Source: Coffea arabica
Lineage: Eukaryota > Streptophyta > Magnoliopsida > Gentianales > Rubiaceae
DNA length: 64,000 bases
Direction: 5' to 3'
NCBI RefSeq assembly: GCF_036785885.1
Contig: NC_092312.1
Location: forward strand, 23,268,001-23,332,000
A model generated the notes under the pieces. It was not told the origin of the DNA. It saw only the letters and a program-made list of their open reading frames with translations, and searched no databases. This document shows, piece after piece, positions 35,823 through 50,349 of the stretch (within the stretch, counting starts at the first letter, position 1; each line of letters begins with the position of its first letter). The translations under genes were made by a program, and so were the position numbers.

Positions 35823-38213
35823 ACTCTAAAACTATTCGAACCCTCGTCTCTCCTTTTTCTCACGGACCATGCAATCAATTTGTATCCAAATCAACATATT
35901 GTAAAAACCATTTGGATGAGAAATTATATGAAATATTATTTGAAATAATTATTGCGAAATTTTTTATGATTCGATTTATGTGAGATAAAAAACTTTTGAA
36001 AATTATAATGGAGTTGGACATCCTAGTTTTTTGAACTTTTTTTATTATACAAGTTTTCCAACAACTTAAACACCATGAAAGTTTTCAAAATACACATTTC
36101 AAAACACCCAAAAAATATACACTTATTTTTCCTCTTTTACCACCACCATCTCAACCCACCATCATCACCGCCGCTGCCACCCCCTCATCCTCCCCTCCTT
36201 TTTTTTTCCCTTTCTCCCCCTCCCTCTCATTTGCCCTCTCTCCTCCTCCTCTTCTTTTATCGTCGCCACTTAGTTATGAATATTTCATCATTCAATTTGT
36301 ACAAAACATTTTTAACGGTGCAAAATGGATGAAAACATTTTTGATGATACAAAATGAATCAAGACATTTTTTGTGCAAAATGGATCAGAATACATTTGAA
36401 CATATTTCTGTCCCCAAACAAAAGCCTTCATTATGAGCTCATTTTAGAAAGGATCCACTGGATGCCTTTCTTATCTATCCCTAGAAGGGGAAAAAAGACA
36501 ACAATCATGGTCAAATACTACGTGAGAAACAATTGCAGGACTTAATTCCTGATGATTTCAAGGTTTTGAACAGATAAACCCAGTACAATCTATCAATGAA
36601 AAGGAAACAATTTATTTATTTCAAATTTCAAATACTCAAAAGGATGACAAGGATTAGGATCAAATAGGCCTTTATTATCATATTTCAAGGTCACCAGAAT
36701 GAGAAATACTCTGGTAATCAAGGTAGAGATAGACCTTGAGAATGTTTTTCTTTTCATATTGATTTTCTTCTATTTAAAGATATGAAGTATAGTATTTTAC
36801 AATTTAGAGCCTCAACCGAAAAAGAAAAACCTTAAGCAGCACTATAAATGACATTAAGAATAGACAAATTACTTAAAATTTCTGGTTTTGTACTTAAAAG
36901 AGTAAACAAATGCAATATTGTGTATGAATTTAATTTTGATTGGTTGGAAAATCAACTAATTTGGAAATAACTCAATTTCCATATAAATTAGGCATTTTTC
37001 AAAAACTTTACTATAACTTTGTTTATTAAAAACTTTATAGTATATGATGTATTTTGAGTGTATTCATAAATTTTAAATTTTGTTGAGATATTTTTAAAAT
37101 TTTTTAAAACTTCTCTATCACAACCAACTTCCACCCGTTTACCAGCTATATTGGTCACCGCACCTCTCATCCATTCTTTCTTTACTCCTGCTCTGGTTTT
37201 CTCTATTATCCTTCCTCTTTCTTTCCTCTCACTGGGAGGATAGGACGAGTGCATGAGGAAAGAGGGGAGGTTGAGGAAGAGGAGGAGGATAGAGGGGAAA
37301 AGAGGAAGGGAGATGAGGATGCTAGGAATAGGAGGTGGCGACAACCGTGTGTGGTGGGTGAAGGAAGAAAGAAGTGGTAGAGTTTTTTTTTTTTTTTTTT
37401 GTATTTTTGGTCTCCTCCCTCTTGCTTTCCCTCATTTTTTTCAAAATTTTTTTGGTATTTTTTGTCTCTCTCTTGCTTTCTCTCCCCACCTCTCTCCTTC
37501 TGGAGAAAAGGAGAGGATGAATGCATAGAGAAGGAAGGGAAGAGAGAGAAAAGGAAGGAAGAAGAGGAAAAAGGATGATGAGGATGAGGGAGAGAAAGGA
37601 TGGAAGGGAGAAAAGAGAAAAAGGGAGAGATGTTGTTTGCAACAAGTAGCATTGGTTTGTGTGGTTAAAGGCGAAAGAAAGAGATGATAACATTTTTTTA
37701 ACTTTTGAAATTTTTTTTTATATTTTTGATAGCAATGCATTTGGATTGTTTTAAACATGTATTACTATAATATTTTATTTGAACAACAAATCGCCTTCAT
37801 TTTCAATAACATTTGAATCAAAATATTTTTGTAAATCAAAATATTTTTGCAATGTGGGTGGAATGACTACTTGGATCTTGTTCTTCAAAACTCCAAAGTG
37901 CATGGGTTTATATGGTCAAATCCTAGAAGGAAGTGCTTGTGAAACCACTATTGATGATTCAATCAATTACTTCTTCGAATTTATTAAAACATAGCCTATA
38001 TCATTTTCCCTCATTGATTTTATTCTTTTCTTCTATTAAATGCCGAGTTCAGATTGAAATTTATAAATAAAAAAAAAAGAAAAAAGAGTCTAGTAATTAG
38101 AACAATAAGATACAAGAGCAAAACAATTATTTTAGACCGATCGAAACCAATACAATACAATTAAATAGAACAAATAAATATAATTATATAGATATCTTGC
38201 CAAAACATCCAAA
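35823..38213. other. Intergenic stretch with pyrimidine and purine tracts
   Basis: Holds C/T-rich sequence at about 36140-36260 and a C/T-rich then G/A-rich block at about 37125-37640. Overlapping Ser/Leu/Pro- or Lys/Glu-rich frames up to 148 codons arise from this skew and are not credible genes. Remaining sequence is AT-rich. Confidence 0.45.
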
Positions 38214-38486
38214 TCAAAAGGTACGGTTTGCCGTCAAATCAAAAGGTGCACAATTATATCCAGAGGCAGCAAAACTCTTGAATGCACCGAGCCGTTCCTC
38301 CAATATTTTTCCAAGTTGAGAAAAGGTTTCTGTGTTTCCTTTTAATCTGCGGACCTCATATTTGCCAGAGACACGGTTTCCTGCTAAATTGTTCTCATAC
38401 AAGGTGGATTTTTCGTCTCTCTTCAATGCCAATGTGAGGACACTAGCACATTTCAGCTTCACCATGCAGATGCAGACTCGCCACAC
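38214..38486 (-). other. Unidentified open stretch 3' of the eS7 gene
   Basis: A minus-strand frame of 90 codons with balanced composition (for example TLALKRDEKSTLYENN and QLGKILEERLGAFKSF). It could be a fragment of a gene or chance. It is in the same direction as the eS7 gene, 250 bp past its stop, so it may also just lie in its 3' transcribed region. Not recognised. Confidence 0.2.
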
Positions 38487-38735
38487 AATTTTATCACATT
38501 GTATTCAGCAAACCATAGAAGCCTGATGAAATCCTTTGCAAGTTAACGAACTTCTTTAAATATTCAAAATCCTCACAGTAGAAACTACATAATCAAAAAG
38601 AAAAACTTGATAGCAAGCATAAAGTTCGCTGCCTATTTAACCACAAAATATGGAGTCAAAATTTCAAATGATTGATCAAAACGAATTGGGCCTCGTGGAT
38701 CACAAAGATCTACAACAAATCATCTGCCACTACTT

Positions 38736-41961
<3,226 letters not shown>

Positions 41962-41965
<4 letters not shown>

Positions 41966-41984
41966 GTGTGTGTGTGTGTGTGTG
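41962..41984. repeat. GT/CA microsatellite at the eS7 leader
   Basis: About 11 GT units on plus, CA on the coding strand, at or just upstream of the presumed transcription start. Confidence 0.9.
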
Positions 41985-42004
41985 AGTGAGAGGCACAGAA
42001 CCCC

Positions 42005-42013
42005 CTAGGGTTT
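42005..42013 (-). promoter_or_regulatory. Telo-box of the eS7 promoter
   Basis: Read on the minus strand this is AAACCCTAG. The telo-box AAACCCTA is a known element close to the start of plant ribosomal protein genes; it lies here about 40-50 bp upstream of the presumed leader. Confidence 0.75.
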
Positions 42014-42144
42014 GGTGGGGTTCTATTGACTTTATAAGTGGCTGGGTAGCCGGTAGCGGGGTGGGTTGGGATTGGATAGGCCTGATTAAACCCGGATGGG
42101 TTTTTGGGTTCTGTGTGGGGTGAGGGGCCGGAATTCTGGTTGCA

Positions 42145-42150
42145 GGCCCA
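42145..42150 (-). promoter_or_regulatory. Site II element of the eS7 promoter
   Basis: TGGGCC on the minus strand, the core bound by TCP factors and found together with telo-boxes in promoters of plant translation genes. About 135 bp upstream of the telo-box. Confidence 0.6.
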
Positions 42151-42159
42151 ATTGAGAAG

Positions 42160-43356
42160 CATTTGTTATTTAATCTTTTGGGTCATGTTAGGGAGTAGGA
42201 GTGGTCATTTCAGTAGTAACTGACTTTGTTTTACACAAAAGTAATAATTTAAATTAAAATACTATTAGTTGTTATTGGAGCCTTCAAAGTATAACAATTT
42301 CCAATACTTAGACCCCCTTTTTTTTTTTTTAATAATATTACAAACTAACGCTCATAAAGTGGGAGAAAATATTGATTTGAACAAACCAGGACTTTTATGT
42401 CAATGATGTGGAATATTGAAGAATTTTTTTTAATGTTATTTTAACGTATTTACTTAAATCTGCAAAATCTCTAGCCCTAAGTATCAAAATTGAAGCTAAA
42501 TATTTTTGAGCCGAATAGTTAATTACGAAAATCACCTTACTTTGGCTGAAATATTGGTACCATCTGTCACAATCTTGCGGTATATCATTAAGGTATAAGA
42601 TGAATTCTCCTACTTTCCATGGATAATGAACAAAGAATTGCAGATAGAATCTCGTACGAAATGGGCACCAAAAAAAATGAATATGGAGTTGCAGATTATA
42701 ATGATGTTAAGATAGCATTGTCATTACGTATGTAAATAAAGGAACCCTTCATAAACTAATTTTGATACTCTTAGTATAGCAGTGTTAGTGTTTGAGAAAG
42801 AAAAACAATTTACTGTAATTCTTTTTCAGGTAAACTATGAATTTTTTATTTGTAGAGGTAAGCATTCAATGTACATCCCCTGAGCGCTAGGGCTTTGTAA
42901 TTGTATTCAAAAGCTACAAAAATTGCAATATTACGCCAAGGGTGCGTTTCGTAATACTGAAATTTGAAATCTGAAGTCTGAATCCATTAAATTATTAAGT
43001 ATTAAATCTAATACATTTGAGTGTATATCATATTCAATGATAAGTGAATAACTTATCACTGATTTTTAAAAGTAAGTTCTGTTTAGGAAATTCGGTGCCA
43101 TTTAATTAATTTAAATGTTTAATATTTGGTTATTAAACGTGTCCGAACATGTTAAAATTTGAATTCATTAAGTTTAAGTGATGAATTGGATTATTAAATA
43201 GAGCCTAAATCTAAACATTGGAATGGAAATAATCTAAGTCAAAACTTCGCTCCAACATTCTATTTTGGTAGCAGGAGCCAAATAATAACGTACTAGCAAG
43301 AAGCAAGCGTCTTTCACATAACTAGAAGTCTAGGACTATTTAAATTGATAATGTAA
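42160..43356. other. AT-rich intergenic stretch
   Basis: Upstream of the eS7 gene and up to the Helitron. No coding region or element recognised. Confidence 0.4.
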
Positions 43357-45160
43357 TCAACCTATATAGTAAAAGCACGAATGAGTTTTGGCAAAAGAGT
43401 GGTCGTCTGCTGATGTGTCAAGCTCTCATTGGTTCAAATGTGGTCGTCCTCCTCATGCCAAAATCACGTGCCCAGCTAGAGAAATATTGGAGAGTTTTCC
43501 TATTCCCTTATCTGCTCCTTGGTTGGAACGACAAATGGGGTGGGCTCGAGATTCCTATTCCCATCAAGTGTCTCCCGTCTCCCATCAAGTGTTTCTCTCC
43601 CATCGTTGCTTTCTCCTCTCATACTCAAACCACCGGACCACCACGGCTACTGTACCCCTTGTTGAGGATCTCCTCCTCTCCGTTATTCTCTGTTTCTAAG
43701 TAAAAAAATTATCTACCGATCTGTTCCAAAACTTTTCTTTTCGGACCACTATGGCTGTTGTACTCCTCATCCATGAACTTCTCCTCTCCGTTATTCTCCA
43801 TTTCTCGGTAAAAAATTATCCGGACACTCAGCCTTTTATTCCTCTCTTTTTTTCCAAGTACTTGCCGATCTATTCCAAAAAAATTCTTTCTTCATATGCT
43901 TTCTATCTGGATGGACTATGACTGTCAAGAAAATAACATTATCGAGTTTTGTTGGTGCTGGTTTCAAGAAATCATCTTTTTTTTTTCAGATACATTGCAG
44001 ATCTGTTCAAAATTTTCTTATTTTTCCAGAACTTTCTATCGTCACCTTTTTTTTTCTTTCTTTTTATTAGACCTGATATAACTAAAATCATTTATTTCTG
44101 TTTTATCTATGCTATTCTCCATATTGATGTTAATTGTTACAGTGACCAATTTTTACAGTTTTTGAATGGCATGATTTTTCTTTTCTTGTGGAATATTTAG
44201 ATTGATATTATGCTTATTGTTAAATTTGCTTGTTTTTAATACGTGTGTTTTTTCTTTTTAGGAAGGTTTTGGTGCTTTCGTTGTGCTAAGTTCTCCTTCA
44301 CTGAGTAAGTTTGCTAATTTTTTTATGTATGTATTCTTATCTTTTTAATTCCTTGAGCTCTGTTTTAGTTAGAATGATGATTGTAGAACTTGTAAACTGC
44401 TTTTGGAAGTACTTTATACATGTTTCTGAATAAATGTGTCTATTCATGAGCAATTTTCTCTTAATTTTTTCTTGGTTTTGAATATTTCTTCATGTTTCCT
44501 TTTGTTTCTTGTTAGGTTTTTACAAAGATGGATGGTGATTTTTTTTTGGAAAAGGGTGTAGCTTTCTGGCTGGAGTATTATGGCAGATGAAAGTTGTAAA
44601 TAGGCTAATTTATTTTGTCCTCAATTAGGCTATGATGATATGGTTTTGGTTTCATTAGATGTATTTCAGGCTTTAAATTGATTGCTGTATCTTGGCGTGG
44701 CAACCCTGATTGCATTTGAGGTTCATTCTTCCCTTCAAATGTAATGGGTCTGCTGCCATGGCGGTACTCTCATCTCTGCCTGACTATTGCTGACAAACCT
44801 GAGCCTCACTTTAAACTACCATAATCACTGCTTAATTTAATTAAAAAGATTTGATCCCTGATTCCTTTTTTTCTGTTTGTATAATATTTTTCGAATCATG
44901 ACAATTTCTGATATTCTTATTGGTTGTTTTCACCTTTGAAGCAATCTTGACGGAGCTATAGCAAAAATTCTCAGGTGTGCTACTTTGATTTATAGTTATA
45001 ACTCATTCATCATATGATGTTTTACTTATGACAAAGCTTTAGCTTTTTTCCTTTTTGCTTTATATTATCTTGGTCATGCTACAGAAATTGCTTGATGCTT
45101 TGGTACAATTCACATAGTGACCTTGATGAGCTTTTTTCAGTGTGCTTTAATTTTTTGAGA

Positions 45161-45571
45161 AATTTTGTGGTCAAATGTAGAAACAATATAAAGTTTAGAA
45201 TGAAATGTCTAACTAAATATCTACGTATTTGGGAGGTCTTGCAAGCCTCTATGTCTTAATAGAGAAGTAATTATGATATTTGATGGTTTTTTTTTTATAA
45301 AAAAAAAATAGTAATACTTTTTTTCTTCAATATAAAAAAGCGTGGTTAGTCGGGAAAATCTTTGAAAAATTTTGTGGTCAAATGTAGAAACTAAATGAAG
45401 TTTAGAATGAAATGTCTAACTAAATATCTAAGTATTTGGGAGATCTTGCAAGCCTCTATGTCTTAATAGAGAAGTAATTATGATATTGATGGTTTTTTTT
45501 TATCAGAAAAAATAGTAATACTTTTTTTCTTCAGTATAAAAAAGTCTGGTTAGTCGGGAAAATCTATTGGG
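45161..45571. repeat. Tandem duplication, unit 207 bp
   Basis: AATTTTGTGGTCAAATGTAG starts both units (45161 and 45368), and both end in GGTTAGTCGGGAAAATCT. Differences are few and concentrated in T runs, so the duplication is fairly young. It lies in the Helitron interior. Confidence 0.88.
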
Positions 45572-46624
45572 CACCTTTTTTTTTCCTGCTTCACAACTCA
45601 AAAGCATGAAAGAAAACATCCTGCATTGCTCACTTGGTGTTATTTGGATAGAAATTCATTCTCCCCCTTTTTTCTCTCTCTTTATGGTAGTTAGAAGATA
45701 TAATGTTCATAATGATGGCTTTTGGTAATGTTAAATTACATGTTTTGTAGGTGTTTAGTCGTCACGAGAAATTAACTGAGCCTTATTTTAAGTCTCTATA
45801 TCTGGTTTTTTTTTTTTTTTTTTGTCCCTTGGTTTCTGAAGCATTAGAAAAATGAAGCATTTTTCTGTTTTTTTTCTTTTGTAATCCTTGTTTTTTGGAG
45901 AAATGGGGATGGGCGTTGCTGGAGTTATGTCACTTTCAAAGGACTGCATTTGATAATTTATTTTTGAAGATAGAGCTTTGTAAATCTCGAGTAGTTAATA
46001 GTGCAGAACAGTTGGCACTGCTGTCAAAGAGATTTGAACATCTACAAATGGAAAAAGTAAAATTGACCTTGGATCTATTTGACTTTTGTGCATATGCGAT
46101 TACAATAAGCATTTAAACACTATAATACAAGAGATTTCAAAACAAAATTCAGGGTCACATTATGTGCTACACCATATACTCGTGAGGCATCTTGAGAAAT
46201 GATCAGTGCTATAGATTGTGCAACTATAGCATCTCATCCTGCTTATAGCATTAATGTTAGATTGGCTACATAAAAAATTTCTTATGCTTTTTATGGCTTT
46301 CTGCAGTGTGGAATAGGGATCAATCCTATTTGTGTTGCAAGTGCTTTACTAGCACATTTTTACTTCTATACTAATTTATTAAGATGTAGCCAAAAAAAGA
46401 AGTTCTTTTGTTGGTTATCCTCCTTTCTGGTAAACAGAATGTCATTAATACCATTGCGTTACTGTCTTTGTGTTGACACCATGTCTATTTTTTCTTGAGC
46501 AAGCGTACTTGTAACCTTAAGTCTGGTGAAGGTGTTCAAATGAAGTCTGTGCAACACAAGGATCAAGAATCTGCTATAGAAGGTCTTGTCTTTAAATTTT
46601 GGTGTAGATTCAGGCTCTGGGATG

Positions 46625-46780
46625 TTCTGATCACCCTCCATAAGGTTCCTGAACAACTTTAAATTAGAATGAACAGTTCTCCCCGTTCCTTTTATCATAA
46701 CCGGTTTAAATTGATTTGGATTAGTTACAAACCTCCTCTGATCACCCTCCAAAGGTTCCTGAACAACTTTAAATTGTGTA
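46625..46780. repeat. Short direct repeat
   Basis: TCTGATCACCCTCCA followed by AAGGTTCCTGAACAACTTT occurs twice, near 46627 and 46738, about 111 bp apart, within the Helitron. Confidence 0.75.
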
Positions 46781-48539
46781 CCTCCGACTAGGAAATGGAT
46801 CACATCACTATAGTTTTCCCTTTTTCTTTTTGGTTAGTTGTCAAAATCTCTTATACCTCTGCATCCATACAGGAAATGGTTTTTCTTTCGTTCTTTTAAT
46901 CTTATTTTTACTCGACTAATTTGTTTGGTTTAATTCTTTTTTAACTTGATTGAGCTGAATAACTGTGAACCTTAAAGAGTCGGTGATGGCAACTCTCTAG
47001 AAGCATTGAGGTTAATGAACTTTACTTGAGATGGGTTCAAAGTGAACAGCATAAGGTAACATGCTCGAATTAAAAGTTATCAACAGTTTATTTTGTTGCA
47101 TGCCTAATTAACAAATTATGGACTTGATTATTTACATCTGGGATAGATAATATTGTCAAAACCCACAGTGAAAGCACACTTTTTTTTTGTCTTCACATTT
47201 TTTGCTAAATAGTTGAAAGTGATAGACTCTTTGTTAGGTAGTTCACCTTCATCCAGATTTTCTGATTTGAGTATCTAATTGTTTTGCTATGATTTAACAC
47301 GTATTTAATCTTCTTTTTCCTTCCCCAAAAAAACCTCATTGGAAAGTACAGAGGTGAAACCCGATACAACTTATGGTGCATCAATTAAATCTTATATTAT
47401 AGGTTTAACAGTGACTTTTGGTCCACCAAAGACTGTCAGTTTAATTAAGATATTTGGAGTAATAGCTGAGTTCCTTGCCATGTGAATAACGAAATTTCAA
47501 TGACTTGTTTGATGGTTCGAGTGTTAAATCTAGGTGTTTCTCCTCAAATTCAATGATGATATCCACATGCTTCTTAGCTTTTAGCTTCCACTACTTGAAA
47601 TTTTTTGTACTTTTTTCTTTTTTAATTTAGTTATGTGAATAATGTATTTTTTTGGTTTTTCATGTGAAAATATCGAGTTTTTATGAGAACCATCTCCAAG
47701 TTGTGGAATTGCGTAGCTTTATGATCAAGTTGTGTAAATTGATTTTAATATCTTCCATTGGCATTTTGTGTAAATTGCATAGTTGCATGATCAAATTGTG
47801 GAAAAGTTTACTTGCATACCATCTCCAAAGATCTAGCGCATTAATACTTTAACTTTGGTGAGAACACAAGTTACCAATCAAGATACTTTAGGTTACCTGT
47901 AAGAATCTTTTCATCTCTCAACTTTGGCAGCTACTGTATCGAAAAAAAAAAGAAAAAAGAAAAGTTCTTTGTTTGTGTAATGTGTTGAAAAATACAAGGG
48001 TTAACAAATTTTGCATTAGACTGTTAGTAACCAAAAGTTCAGATGTTAGTTGTCATGTCCTTGTTGGCATCATTCAAGGCCCTTGATTTGTTTTTAACTT
48101 CTTGTTACAATAGTAAACTAATTTCGGTGGATTATATCTTACTTTCTTTTTTGTTATAATACTTGGCAGGTTTTTCACCAGTTTCTTTCGAAAGCTGCTC
48201 ATTACAGTTCTTGGATGAGTGCGAATGGCAGAAAGTTTTTATTTTTGGTTGAGTTAAAATATCGATTTATTGGAATCATGGAAGTTCAAGCTCATGTTTC
48301 GAGATTCTATAAGACTAATTTTTCTATTTATTATGAATTCCTTGACTATGAACAAATGTCAAAATTTATACTGCTAGACAAATTGTAAATGCAACTTTTT
48401 ATGGTTTAAAATCTTTTACAATTGCAACAATATTTTTTCCCTTTTGTTTGTTAGTTTATAATATTTCTTCATTTTTTTTGAAACATATGATTGATATTAC
48501 TCGATATCTCACACGTACTTTGCATGGAAAGATGCATAT

Positions 48540-49410
48540 GTTCTATATTAGACCTTCTAGATTTGGATCCGTCTGATATGCAGTCTATGAGATAATAACT
48601 TCATACTCTATGGATGAGACTTTTTGATATTGACCCACTCGAAGTTATGAACTCGTATCCCTCCAATCCTTCGATCTAAACGAAGAATCAAGATGATTTG
48701 CAGAACTCTTGACCCCTCTAAATCACGAAGTTATGAACTAACAATATTTCTTAACCCACAATTTAATAATTTAGCAAACCAAAACTGTTTGTAGAGGAAC
48801 GCCACAACTATGATGTGTACTTGATTGATAAGTTCGATTTGAATCTTTTCAAAAAAACTCTTTAAGAATTCAAGAAAGGCTCTTTTGGACAAGAAAAAGA
48901 TGATAAAACACATTTATTGTTGGAAAAATCTGATTATTAACGATGGAAAAATTAGGTTATTTATAGCCTTATATGACTTCAAAACCAATGTGATTTGTGA
49001 TCACTTGTTTGGCCAAGAAACCAACTAAAATTCAGCCCTCTTTGAAGACTAATTTGGCCGAATATTACTAAATAATTAAACCATTAAAATAGCAATTAGA
49101 TTGACAATTAAAATCTTAACTAATGCTACTAATCAAATGACATTAACTAACTAACAAATCAACTATCTAAGTAGTTTGCTTCTAACTCTTCATGTGGGAC
49201 CAGCAAAGTGACACATGGAAGCTCTTCAAGTTGCAAGCCTTCAATAGTTCTTGTGTCATCACCAACTCGATTTTGAATTGCACAAACAAGTGCTTGTAGT
49301 GAATCTCTAAGTTTTCTTGCACGAGCTCTTGTAATCGAACCACTTGGAACTTGTACAATTTGATTCATCACTCTTATTATCAACAACGTGAACTTAAACA
49401 TTCTCAACAT
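48540..49410 (-). mobile_element. Gypsy-type LTR retrotransposon remnant
   Basis: The frame 49410-49159 on minus contains SGSITRARARKLRDSLQALV, the type of motif seen at the C-terminal end of plant Ty3/gypsy polyproteins after the integrase. Downstream on the same strand, about 49150-48540, lies AT-rich sequence with CTATAAATAACC, which may be part of a 3' LTR. Borders are not clear and no 5' half is present. It lies inside the Helitron near its 3' end. Confidence 0.55.
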
Positions 49411-49631
49411 TCACAACTGAGATTATAATTATTCTACTTTGCTATTAGATGATGGTTAGACTTTGATTTGTTTTGTCCTATATGTATGATGAACAATTCA
49501 CTATGTATTTCTACAATCTAATGCATATTGTTGTTTTTCAATGACGTGTCTTTCCATTTCTCGATCGTTAGTTATGTTTCAGGCATTATACAAACAGGGC
49601 ATAACTGGGCATGTAAATTTTAAAATTGTTC

Positions 49632-49649
49632 ACCGCGCATATGCGCGGT
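49632..49649. other. Helitron 3' hairpin
   Basis: ACCGCGCATATGCGCGGT is a perfect palindrome of two 9-bp arms. It stands 13 bp before the CTAG end, the usual place of the Helitron terminator hairpin. Confidence 0.88.
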
Positions 49650-49662
49650 GATCCCCTCCTAG

Positions 49663-50349
49663 TTCATAACAAAAGTATAACCAATACATTGTGGGAAATT
49701 AGTAAAAAAGCAGAAGGAATTTGCTGCTTTCCAGCATTTTAAAAAGCACAATGTTGAGATACTTTTCTGACAGTAGCTTATTTTAGTAATAGAATTACTC
49801 CCCCCCTCCCCTTCTCTGGTTGGTTATGACCTTTAATACAAAAATCTTGGTCAATAATAGCTAGGAGAAGACCCTTAAATTTTGCTTTTCAGTTTAGGGG
49901 TAAGGGAAGAGATAATCAACGTTGATAAACTCAACACCCAAGTATATACAATCAAAATTGAAACTTAAAAGTTTCCCTAATTAACCTCATACTAAAACCA
50001 CTTGTTCGGTTTCCTATTCGTACTTATGTAGTACTACTTAGCACTTCTTCTAATCTCTTTTCAACTTTCCAATTTCTCTACCAATTAGACATTGAGAAGG
50101 TCAGGCAGAACCGATATGTTAGTATTATGGTAGAAAAACTTTAATACGTTTGTTGTTCTTTCTTCATAATTTGTATGGTCAGTGCTCGATTCCTGTTCTC
50201 TTATTGCTACTTTTATCGTCATGCTATAATGAAGAATTCCTTGATCGCCATGGATTGACTTCTTTTATTAACTCCTAGCAGTAGTTCCAGTCGGAATTCG
50301 ATTTGATTTGATTGAGGTGGGGGTCGCTTTTGTAAACTTTTCACCAATA
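49663..50349. other. Intergenic stretch
   Basis: No gene or element recognised between the Helitron and the ClpB-like pseudogene. It would correspond to the former 5' flank of that copy. Confidence 0.4.

Larger units (their letters stand above)
43357..49662 (+). mobile_element. Non-autonomous Helitron, about 6.3 kb
   Basis: The 5' end reads TCAACCTATATAGTAAAAGC, like plant Helitron starts (TC then an AT-rich stretch and AAAAGC). The 3' end has a perfect 9-bp hairpin followed 13 bp later by CTAG. The element sits between A (43356) and T (49663), the Helitron target rule, with no target duplication. No Rep/helicase coding region is visible, so it would be moved in trans. The interior is AT-rich and holds a tandem duplication and a gypsy-type remnant. 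The 3' end is well supported; the 5' end is supported by motif only. Confidence 0.75.

Noticed and set aside
37206-37758. Overlapping long frames on minus (up to 148 codons), rich in Ser, Leu, Pro or Lys, Glu
   Set aside because: They exist because of the C/T and G/A skew of the sequence; three frames are open at once and none has domain-like composition.
43388-44200. Plus-strand frames of 60-103 codons at the 5' end of the Helitron
   Set aside because: Two overlapping frames are open together, with repeated non-coding blocks (CTCCTCTCCGTTATTCTC twice); no recognisable protein.
46459-46803. 114-codon minus frame in the Helitron
   Set aside because: Contains the short direct repeat twice and no domain-like pattern; likely chance.
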